This document shows, piece after piece, positions 30,364-39,958 of a DNA stretch of 64,000 bases. The notes beneath the pieces are model-generated. The model did no database searches. It saw nothing but the letters and a program-made list of their open reading frames with translations, and was not told the DNA's origin. The position numbers and the translations under genes were made by a program. Positions within the stretch are counted from its first letter, which is position 1, and every line of letters begins with the position of its first letter. The DNA comes from Lepidodermella squamata (lineage: Eukaryota; Gastrotricha): assembly GCA_047495785.1 (NCBI GenBank), contig JBLDXI010000012.1:1116001-1180000 (forward strand). The letters are read 5' to 3'.

Positions 30364-31054
30364 CTAATTTTTAACCCACTAAAATAACAGATGAACTAAT
30401 TTTTCCAGAAAAAATGGGCTGGAAAAGAGGGACCATCGCGCTGTATTATAAAAAAGGCCTCTATTATTCTCAATGAATGGATCCGGTGCGTAAAAAGCAC
30501 GCGTAATTTACCTTGAGACACACATATGATATAGCGCTTGCTATTCATCTCGGTAAGGTGGTATGCGGTCGAAAAAAATTCTTCTTGCGAGAGACTAGCG
30601 CGAAAAATCTATCGAATTTGTTGTTTTTACGTATTGATTTTCCTCTAGGCGTTCTGAATATCTGTTTTATTATCATTAAGAACTTGAGTTTTTTTCAGAT
30701 TTTTTTTAATATACGGCTGATTTTTGAAGACTCAATTTTCTTTTATTCTCATTTTTCAGTCTTTGGTTCGGAAAAAAAACAAAAATAAAAGTTTTTATCT
30801 GAGAAATGTTTGTGAAAATCTGAATAAAGGCGAAGGTGTGCGTCATTAATTAATAATTACGACAAAAACGTGATGTGTTTGAATAATAAATGATCGCCAA
30901 GTTTTTTATTGCAGAATCAATAAGCTGCACATGGAAAATCTCATTTGCTAATCTCTTCGCAAATGAATCGCACCTGTGCGTGTAATATTCGAACCCGTGT
31001 GTTCGAGCGCGATAATGCACCTATCATAGACAATAGTTTAGATTTCTAGACAAA

Positions 31055-32229
31055 ATGGTAACGATTGCCAGAACGCCGTCGACAGCAGATGGGCCCGTTA
31101 TCTACATCAGCCACGCCCCAGATTTCGATGCAGAAATCGGCCGAAAATTAGCTCAATGGTTGAGGGCGACGAAGCGCTTCAAAAAAGTTGAATTGCCAAA
31201 AGGAAGCACGATTCAGTCGTCGAAATTATCGGCATCTAATGTAAAAAAAAAAATCCCAGTAATCCGCCTTAAAATTTGCAATAAAATTATTTTCAGGGCT
31301 TGCAATACGCTGATTTGGTTCTTATCTGCTACAACAATTCATATTGTTTGGACGAAAATTGCATGAAAGAGTTTCATTTTGCTCATAACAAGAAAATGCC
31401 GATGTTACTGCTCGACACTGAACAATCAATGAAGAACAAGCCTAATACCGAAATTTTATACCGAATCGATTTGCAAAGAAATCTCATCGACGTCGATTTC
31501 TCCAATGGAATCAAAGAATTCGAGAAAATCCTAAACTCAATCATCCGACTGTTGAACTGTGAACTTTTCGACGAATATTCCCTCTACAAATTCACATGTG
31601 TTATCGACGTCGCTGATCGGCTTGGTTTCGAACCGATCTTCCCACTCGCCCTCGTCGTTGTAGGAGACAAAAAAGAATCTGAGAAATTCTGGCTTTACAA
31701 TCCTTTGATCAACAACAATGCATTTCGCTTGAAGAAAGACGAGCGGTTGAAGTTGGACCTTGAGTTCAACGAAGATATCGGCAAGCCGTTAACAGTTCGC
31801 GTTGATCATTATGTTTACGGCGGTCAACATCTCGATATCAGTGCGTTTCTCGAGGCTATAGAGCTTACACCGTGTTTCCAATTGGGGGTTAAGCATGAAT
31901 TCTCGTTTGGTACAAAAGGATCGTCGTTGTCATGGTCAGATGGCGATTGGCTAATTTCATGGCTATGCATCGATGATCAACTTCGCATGGAAGCTCAATT
32001 TAGCTTGGTATTCTGTGGAGTTTATGGGGAATCTCAGTCCGAGTTAATCGATGTGATGCTGAGACCTGGCGCAAGTGATTTTCATCTCGTGTCTCTGCAA
32101 GAAAATATTGGGAAGTTCTTGAATATCCGGATGAGGTGCAGCGAACCTGCTAGTGATGTTTTAAAAATTGTCTACCTCAAACTTCATCACCTGAAAACCA
32201 AGACAGATTATATGTTCAATTATGGCTGA
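31055..32229 (+). CDS. TIR-domain protein with an unassigned C-terminal beta-rich region
   Basis: Exons 31055-31240 and 31297-32229 encode 372 residues. The TIR-like part has PVIYISHAPDFDAEIGRKLA, LQYADLVLICYNNSYCLDEN and CMKEFHFAHNKKMPMLLLD, which align in order with the neighbour's beta A, box 2 region and Glu-containing helix. From about residue 170 a region with no family I recognise follows (FWLYNPLINNNAFRL, SWSDGDWLISWL, FHLVSLQENIGKF); alternating hydrophobic residues suggest a beta sandwich. There is no signal peptide or membrane segment. The intron lies inside the TIR domain, as in the neighbour, so the two are probably duplicates, with this one having gained or kept an extra domain. 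Confidence 0.72.
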
Positions 32230-32445
32230 TATTAAAATACATTTTCGGAAACTGAATTCAACTGAATTTCACACTCGAGCAATTGTTCACGTGAAAGTCA
32301 TTTCACGTGGCCTTTGACCTTTGGATTGACACCAAATAAAAAATAGCATCATAATAAAATCAGCAGGTGATCTGGACCCATTGTTGTTGCTATTTTTAGC
32401 ATGTCTCACCCGTGCCGCAGCGCGCGCCAAAATCCGAACAAGCGC

Positions 32446-32452
32446 TATAAAA
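32446..32452 (+). promoter_or_regulatory. TATA box of alpha-crystallin copy B
   Basis: TATAAAA in GAACAAGCGCTATAAAATCC, 107-113 nt upstream of the ATG at 32559, conserved with copy A. Two CACGTG words lie further upstream at about 32287-32313. Confidence 0.7.
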
Positions 32453-32558
32453 TCCGCTTGAAACACGGGGCCAATTCATCATCAATCAATAGCAATTTCT
32501 CAGCTTTCTAGCTTTCGTTTTGTCATATTTTTCCGCTCGTGTCTAATCACCTACAAAA

Positions 32559-34093
32559 ATGGCCTGCTCTTTCGCTAACAACGCTTCGTCCGTCCTGTCG
32601 GCTGGTTTCGACGGTCTTGCTGCCAAGCTCGGCCAATACAACCAATCTGGTCTCGCTGGCATCAACGCCGCCTCGGCTGCCACTGGCTTTGGCGCCAACA
32701 GCAACGTCTTTGGTGGTGTTCTCGGCGGTAACGTCAACAACTGGGCTGGTGCCTACAACAACGGCCTCGTCGGCGGTCAGATCAACGCCAACAACGCCGC
32801 TGCTCAGGTCGGCGCCAAGATCGGCGCCCTGATCGGCCAGGAGTACGGTGCTCAGCTGGGTGCTGCCATCGCCGGCCAGCTGAACGCCACCTTCGGAGCC
32901 CAGTGGGCCGCCCAGCTGGGAGCTGCCTACGGCGCCGAGGTCGTCGCCGAGTTGGGTGCCCAACTGGCCGTCTTCGCCGCCGCCACCGGATTCGGCGTTC
33001 AGTCGACCGCCCAGCAGGGTGCCCAGTGGGGTGCTCAGGCCGGTGCCCAGTTGGCCGCTGTTCTGGCTGCCAAGCTCGGCGGACAGGCTGCCGCTGCTGG
33101 TGCCTTCTTCGCCAACAACCAGGCCGTCGCTCAGATCGGCGCCGCGATCATCTCGCAGGCTGGAGCCAAGCTGGGTGCTTGCGTCGCTGCCCAGATCAAC
33201 GGCGGCGCCCTCAACAACGGTGTGTTCGGTGGCCTGAACAGCTACAACGCCAGCCTCTTCGGTGGCAACCAGCTGAACAACTTCGGTGGTGCTTTCGGCG
33301 GTAACGTCAACAACTTGGCTGGTGCCTACAACAACGGCCTCTTCGGTGGTGCCAACAACAACTTCTCTGGCCTCTTCGGTGGCAACGCTGCCTTCAACGG
33401 TCAGATCGCTGGCAACTTCGGCGGCCTCTTCGGCGGTGCCAACACCTTCGCCAACCAGGCTGGTCTCTTCGGCGGCAACATCAACGGCCTCGCCAACTCG
33501 CAGGCTGCCGCCGACAAGCTGTACAACATCGCCTTCCGCCCGTCCAGCCAGGCCGAGCTCTACACCCTGACCAACCCGGTGCAGTACGTCGACAACCAGG
33601 GCAACCGCCAGCTGTTCCTCGCCTTCGAGCTCAAGGGCTTCAAGCCTGAGGAGGTCGCCGTCACCCTGAACAAGGCCGAGCGCGCCGTCGTCGTCGAGGC
33701 TGCCCACGAGGCCAAGGACGGCAAGGAGCACACCGTCGCCCGCAAGTACTCGCGCAAGTTCGTCCTGCCCGAGGTGAGCTATTGAATCATTTCCAACTTG
33801 AAATGCTAATTTTTCTTTATTTTCAGACCCTCGCCAAGGTCGACCTGGCCAAGGTTGAGCTCAAGTCGCAGCTGAACGCCAACGGCTTCCTGACCATCGA
33901 GGCCGAGCTGCCGAAGCTGAGCGCCGAGGAGATCGCCAAGCTACCGGTTTCGTCGTCCCAGCTGCTCACCGCCGCTGCCCTGAACAACAGCAACGTCTAC
34001 GGCAACGTTTTCAGTGGCAACAGCCAGTACGGCAACAACGTCTACGGCAACATCGCCAATGCCGTCAAGCCCGTCACCGTCAAGACCGCCTAA
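32559..34093 (+). CDS. Long alpha-crystallin protein with glycine-zipper-like N-terminus (copy B)
   Basis: Exons 32559-33773 and 33827-34093 encode 493 residues. It is near-identical to copy A through the Ala/Gly/Gln repeats (KIGALIGQEYGAQLG, AQWAAQLGAAYGAE) and the whole alpha-crystallin domain (about 342-440). It differs in the Asn/Gly/Phe-rich linker, where several NNFGG/GLFGG units are gained or lost, and in a short NVFSGNSQYGNN insertion near the C-terminus. The splice site follows LPE in phase 0, as in all copies. The C-terminal KPVTVKTA is conserved. The repeats look like the site of rapid length change between paralogues while the chaperone domain is held constant. Confidence 0.9.
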
Positions 34094-34261
34094 ATAACCT
34101 ATAAATTGAAGCATCTCAAACTTGAAAAACTTTCATGCATGATATTGGTGTGCTTATGTTGCACGATTATGTTCATCTGAATTGAAACACGGTCTAAAAT
34201 ATTTCAATCGCAATAAAAGTGTTGTGCAGATTTTAATGAGTATACAATGACAATCGACCTA

Positions 34262-34831
34262 TTTGGAGGCCTGAGGATGACCCATGTCGGAGGTGACTGG
34301 CATAAGAATTTTTCAATCTTAGTTGGAGCTTTGAGGACTGATTTAGACCATATTTACAGGTAACCTCAAATTACAAGGCATTAACACACAACATAATATG
34401 TTGTATAGGTCTCCATTGCTCAGAATAATTTCGATAGCCTGATAGCATGCACTTTTCCGCTCCATTAAAAATCTCTAATGCGGTTGTTTACAAAGCTAAG
34501 CCAATAAAAATGTTTCGCAACCATTCATAGCCCGAAAATTACTTAGGCCTTTATCAATAGGTAGAAATAATAAATGCACCTCAATTCCAGTGCAAATGTC
34601 TTTTAGCGCCTAAATTAGTCTGCAAAATACACGATACACCCATTGAGAGATAGTAATCAGAAAGAAAAATATCTCGTCGTTGCCAGGTTGTCGGCTCTTA
34701 CCATTTCAATGGCTATTCTCCTATTAATAAGGGAGAAAAATTAATATCAGCCCTACCCGTTGATTAAATTTCGTCATTTTTGCCGTGTTAAAAAGATTGT
34801 TTTTTTCTCGAATTTCCACATCATCGTGTAA
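34262..34831. other. Spacer with no recognised gene
   Basis: AT-rich, non-repetitive sequence between alpha-crystallin copy B and the ankyrin gene. It presumably holds the latter's promoter. No RNA gene or coding exon was recognised. Confidence 0.4.
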
Positions 34832-37805
34832 ATGACTGCGGTGGTGAGTAATACAGCTCCATTTCGAGACCGCCAAAACTCGACGGCGCCACCGCCGACG
34901 GCTGTGTTTCGAGACCGCCAAAACTCGACGGCGCCACCGCCGACGGCTGTGTTTCGAGAGCGACAAAACTCGACATTGGGGGTGAACAACAACAATAACA
35001 ACAACAATGGCGCCGAAATTAGAGATCGAAAAAATTCATCATTCATAAATAATGAACAGCGCTCACGTTCGCCGGATCCGGAATCGTCGCTGAACAACAC
35101 TCAGGTATATTACCTCATTGTTATTTTCCCAAATTAGCCAAAAAAATCTGTGAGAAAAACTATAGCATTATTTTTCATCCATTTTTTGTTTCAAAATGAG
35201 GCTAATATCAGGTAATTCAGCTGTAACTTTTCATGAAAACGTAACAGTGAGATGCTACCAAAAGGTTACAATTGATTTTTAATCATTTTTTTTAATTATT
35301 TTTCTGATCTGTTTGCAGGAGCAGATTCTCGTCCCGCGGCCGAAAACCATGTTGGAAAGGCGGCGCGTCAAATTTGCTCTGGAGACTAAACCTGAAAATC
35401 AGCGACTTTTCATATCATCTGCACGTAAGAAAATGCAAAACTTGCACGATCTATTGGATACGGATAAAACCTATGAGCTTTATGTGGCACTGGCTTCGCG
35501 AGTGATAACAGACGTCGAGCAACGCGACCCCGTGAGTCACCTGACGCCGCTGAACAAGGTCTGCTGCGGATTGCCGTCGTGGGACGTGCGTAAGCGCCAT
35601 TTATGGATGAAGATTTTCATCAAATTCGGCGCTAACTTGAATGCGATTGATGATGAGGGTCGTACGATTTTGGCGCAGTTGATTTTGGCCGAAAAAGAGG
35701 AATTATTTTGCCTGCTGGTCGAGGCCGATTTGAAAGCCACGCTGAATTTTACGCTCATCGATAAGGATGGAAATAATCTTCTGCATTTGGCGGCTTATCA
35801 TTGGCTCAAAAAAGCAACGAAGGTGCGTTTAAAAAATTATTAACAATTTCCATCTTTCGAAAATTAATTATTTTTTGTAATATTTTGATCGCAAAGAAAA
35901 TTAGCGCAGATATCATAATTTCTTCAAATGGGGGTCTAAATATTTGCGCCGCTAAATTTATGCTTCCTGGCAATAAAAATAGGGTCACACCATTATCGGA
36001 AATCGGAACCAAATTAAAGAATTTTTCGCCCTAAATCACCCTTTCTGAATTTTCTGTAATTTCAAGATTGATTCTATAAATCCAAGTCTTATACAGAAAA
36101 CCAGGGAGAATTTTAAATCAATTTATTTTGATTTTTTCTTAATAAATCTGGAAATTTAAAAAAAAAATGAGCAAATAGAGTTTTAAGCGAGTTAATTATT
36201 TGAAATTTTGTTCCACTAGCAATTTTTAGTTCCGCTAAAAGTAAGACCTCTAAAAATCGCTCCGATTCTTTGCGATTTGACTGTCTCTCTTTTCTTAATC
36301 CGCCCGCTTGACCCTGCGATTTTTTTAGATGCCTGGTACCAGGTAACATCAGCTAGTAATGAAAATTTTCAATCTTGGCTTTTAAGACTGTTGATATCGG
36401 AAAAATCACTGATTTGTAAAATCGATACTTGGAATCGATATTGTCTCTGCACGCTGAATTATTACTCGTAAGCTGACTGGTTATCGCGCAAAATTAGTAA
36501 AAAGATCTATCGGTTTGGCATGATAAAGAAAAGTTCAGATCCTATGTGAGAAACTTTAAAATAAACCATAATCATCTACCCAAAATATTGTGCTGGGAGC
36601 CTCAAATTTTAGTGTGAACTCTGAGGTGTCACCAAGTCTCACCAAGAATTTCAAGCATTTTTCGAGAACATTACAAATTGCGCGGATTTATACGACAATT
36701 TTCTTCGATTTTATCGGTCAGTCATAAAAAAATTGCGTAATTCTAGAACGTGTTATGTTTCATGAAGTATGGAAATACTTATGCGTTTATGTGAAATCCC
36801 ATAAAATTATTCTAATTTTTATTATTTTTCACGTTGAAATGTAAATTTATCACACTTCAGATAATATTGGCGCGAACTGCGGGTTACGGCACTCCTCTGC
36901 ATGAAGCGTACAACAATACAGGCCAAACGGCGTTAATGATCGCGTGCGAGAACGGCGACATTGCGCTGGCTTGCGATCTCGTTGAAGCCGGTGCCGATTT
37001 GACGATTCGCGAGTCGAATTGCCGCTACGGCTCGCAGATGGCCATCGAAATAATGGCAACAACGCTGTTGCGCAACGACATTCAACGCAAGTACACTATC
37101 GTAAACGACGACGGTATCAAAACTATTCTCGAGCGGCTAATCCGCCTTTCGTGTAAATACATGACGGCAGCCGGGCAGCTGGCTAAAATGGGCCGGCTAT
37201 TACGCTGGTGCGCCACGTCCGTGTTAGGCCAGGCGAAGGCGCGCCAACTCTGTGAAGAATTCCGCCCGAAACGCCCGCCGCAACTCCTCGTCTACAACGG
37301 CCCTATGCCGAAATTACTCGCGCCACCGTCGGCCCGCCAGCCGCGAAAATCAGCCTCCTCAAGCAATAGCAGCTCCGTAGCCAGCCCGGCTGAGCCGAAC
37401 GACGAGATGATGTTCAATTTGAAGGCATTTGATCTGCCACCTGAGGGTAACACTCAGCCGCGAGTTGGTGACGCAGCACCGGCGCCCGAGCAAACACAAC
37501 CGGCGTCTGTTGTCTATTCGCTGCTTGATATTTATTCTTTTATGTGGACGCCCGGCTGTACGGTGAATGCGCCAAAGTTGGCCGATCGCATCCGCCCGCA
37601 TGAGCATGCCTATTTGTTGAACGCGTGTATAGAACGGACGGAGGAGGATGGCGACTTGAATGCGAGTGACGGCGGGTCGCGCATGACGCACAGCCGCGCG
37701 TCCATTTTCGGCAAAGCCGGCAAACAGCTGAGCATGTTCAGCAGACTGAAACGAACCGCATCGAGCACGAAATTCAAAGGTCCAATTCCAGAAGGCACCA
37801 TGTAG
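34832..37805 (+). CDS. Ankyrin-repeat protein with Pro/Thr tandem repeat and basic C-terminus
   Basis: Exons 34832-35104, 35319-35822 and 36861-37805, all phase 0, give 573 residues. The N-terminus carries a 15-residue tandem repeat (FRDRQNSTAPPPTAV, about 2.5 copies) and a poly-Asn run, so it is likely disordered. RDRQNS/RERQNS resemble basophilic phosphorylation sites. A central region (about 100-330) has ankyrin repeats (NAIDDEGRTILAQLIL, DKDGNNLLHLAAYH, NTGQTALMIACENG, EAGADLTIRE). The C-terminal 200 residues include a conserved-looking helical block (KYMTAAGQLAKMGRLLRWC), a Ser/Pro linker and a basic tail. No enzyme domain or membrane segment. The family is not recognised; it is probably an intracellular scaffold. 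The 1-kb second intron holds a dispersed repeat. Confidence 0.8.
34861..34975 (+). repeat. 45-bp coding tandem repeat, about 2.5 copies
   Basis: TTTCGAGACCGCCAAAACTC followed by a GC-rich half, repeated exactly once and then partly with substitutions. It encodes 15-residue repeats and is probably length-variable. Confidence 0.85.
36385..36490 (+). repeat. Dispersed repeat copy in an intron (pairs with 1.28-1.40 kb)
   Basis: Contains AAAAATCACTGATTTGTAAA, then ATCGATAC, GGAATCGATATTG, TCTCTGCA and a GCTGA word, matching the reverse complement of about 1275-1395. Confidence 0.6.
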
Positions 37806-38470
37806 TTCTCTCGTGATTGTTATTCAGAATTTTCAATAAATTTATTTGTTTTAACCTGGAAAAACCGCAGATTTCAAGAACTTTTGTTTTATTTATTTAA
37901 AAAAGCCGCTCTGAAAGCGACTGACCCCTCCGGAAGTGGCTCTAATTAAAGAACCACCAGGCCAGAACGTTCATCAACGGCCGCCTCGAGACTAGCTACC
38001 GGTGAAGGTCGCCGGGCTCGTGTGGCCAAGTTCGCGCTCAGGGCCAGTCACCACGCCTCGTCATCGCGGTTTGGGTTTGTCGTCAGATGAGGCTGACGTT
38101 GGGGCAAAACTTAATAAAGTAATGATCCCAAGAAGTATGATCTTAAAATTGAAGTAGCAAAATTTTTTGAAAGGCCCTCTGCGATGTCGCATACAGCAAC
38201 CAGATAGATCATTTGCATATTCACTGTTTTTACAGCAGCTGATAAAATAAAAAAAACACTGCAGACATAAAAAATCTTGTCAAGTGAATAGAGGGCCTTG
38301 TGGCCTTGTTTATTGGTTATTACAAAAATGCAGTAAAAAAAGTTGTAGTAATATAAAGCATAAATGCGAGCGCGGTTTGCACGAGTCGGAGACACATAGG
38401 AATCATAAGAAATTTAATACAACGATTGATTTTTCAGAGTCGGCGGCACAAAAGGCGAGTCACGGGTTGT
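37806..38470. other. Convergent 3' spacer with a GC-rich block
   Basis: This separates the 3' ends of the ankyrin gene and histone H1. AATAAA occurs at about 37836. A block at about 37930-38105 is markedly GC-rich with several short self-complementary words but no open frame. An inverted AGGCCCTCT/AGAGGGCCT pair lies at about 38173 and 38290. No known RNA family was recognised. Confidence 0.4.
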
Positions 38471-39191
38471 TTACGCTTGAGCAGCAGCCGCGGCCGGAGC
38501 AGCTTTCTTCGTTGTCGCCTTCTTCGCCTTGGTCACCTTCTTCGCGGCCACCTTCTTCGGCTTCGCGGTCTTGACCTTCTTCGTCACGGCTTTCTTTGCC
38601 TTCTTCGCGCCGGCGGCTTTCGGCTTCTTCGCCTTGGTCGCTTTCTTCACGGTCTTCTTGGCCGTCTTTTTCTTCGCGACTTTCTTCGCCTAAAAATGAA
38701 AAAATAGTTAAATCGAAATTTTTAAATTTTTAAATGTAAATTTACCTTAGGCTTCTTTGCCTTCTTGACCTTCTTCGCCTTTTTCGGCTTTTTCGCCTTC
38801 TTGACCTTGGGCTTCTTCGCAACCAGAGGCTTATCGCCGACGCGGAACGAGCCAGAAGCGCCTTTTCCCTTGGCCTGGAAAGAAAAAAATTAAAAAATAG
38901 TTCGAGATATAGCAATTTTTTGCATACCTGTTTAAGAGCCTTGGCGGCGATCATGCGCTTGAGCGCGAGTTTAAGGTGGGCGTTGACGACCTTGGCGTCC
39001 TTGCCAACGTTGAAGTGAGCCAAAATGTATTTGGCGATCGCCTGGCGCGAAGAACCGCCGCGCTCCTTCAGCGCCTTGATAGCCGCAATGACCATCTCAG
39101 CGTATTTCGGGTGAGCGGCCGGCTTTTTCGGCTTGCTCGCTTTCTTGACGGCCTTCTTAGCCGGGGCAGCGTTAGCGACAGCTTCAGTCAT
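38471..39191 (-). CDS. H1: Linker histone H1
   Basis: Exons 39191-38928, 38874-38746 and 38689-38471 encode 203 residues. A short Ala/Lys N-tail is followed by the winged-helix globular domain (about residues 26-88: HPKYAEMVIAAIKALKERGG, then SRQAIAKYILAHF and HLKLALKRMIAAKALKQ). A Lys/Ala/Pro tail with KKPK and AKKA-type repeats forms the DNA-compacting C-terminus. It binds nucleosome linker DNA in chromatin. Two phase-0 introns separate the globular domain and tail parts. Introns suggest a polyadenylated, replacement-type H1 rather than a replication-dependent gene; no histone 3' stem-loop was recognised after the stop. Confidence 0.93.
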
Positions 39192-39289
39192 TTTTGCGGT
39201 AGAAAATCGGATGTGTGTGTATAAACGAATAAAGAGCGCGATAACGTATGAGTGTAGTCCAACCAGACGAAAGAATATTTCCTAGCATA

Positions 39290-39296
39290 ATTTATA
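39290..39296 (-). promoter_or_regulatory. Possible TATA box of histone H1
   Basis: TATAAAT on the minus strand about 100 nt upstream of the ATG at 39191. Position is plausible but the only support is the motif. Confidence 0.45.
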
Positions 39297-39958
39297 CGTG
39301 CGTGGACGGACCTCGCCGTAGTGCGTCTAAATGTGTGTATAGTGCGCACGTGCATTGAGCTCACAACGGTTTTATCGTCCCTAGTAGCCTTAAAAAAATT
39401 CAAAAAATCGCCCTTCAGATAGTTTAACCTACATAAAAATTGGTATAATCACAATCCTCGATGAATTTCCTATCAAATGGTATAAAATATGTCATTTTTC
39501 AAATTATAGCCTCTCTTATATTACGACTCTTTTACGAAAATTTTATTTCTGCTTAAAATTATGCCGATTATATACGCTCGTGATAAATCTATTTCGAATT
39601 TTTAACAAATTGTTTTTATACCATTGGATGGGCCATTCATTCAGCTATCGGCGGGTGGCATTTTTATCGAAATAGTCCTTACGTAACTCGAGTTATAGGG
39701 CGCGGCGCGAAATGCGTCAAGAACTTTTCCAACGAGTGCCGCACGCACTTTTATGGCACGTGCATTAAGGCACGCTAACGGTTAGTTTTACCACAACACG
39801 GCTTATCGTTATATTTGAAATGAATATTTCAGAAAAATTGTTGACGCCATACATTTTATTGATAATTTTACTCAATTTAACAGCTGAATAGCGGTAAATT
39901 AAATAGCACAACAAACTAACAGAAAGTTTTGAGATCAGTTGGAGAATATTTTTTCAGG

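Larger units (their letters stand above)
32380..34093. repeat. Inverted duplication arm (partner 10183-11950)
   Basis: Promoter (from CCATTGTTGTTGCTATTTTTAG), 5' UTR, both exons and intron position match the minus-strand gene at 10.2-11.95 kb in inverted orientation. The promoters differ at only scattered positions. Confidence 0.9.

Noticed and set aside
32547-33731. Long open frames antisense to the alpha-crystallin genes (also 10532-11767 and 57786-58793)
   Set aside because: They are by-products of the repetitive GC-rich codon pattern; composition mirrors the sense repeats and no domain or start context supports them.
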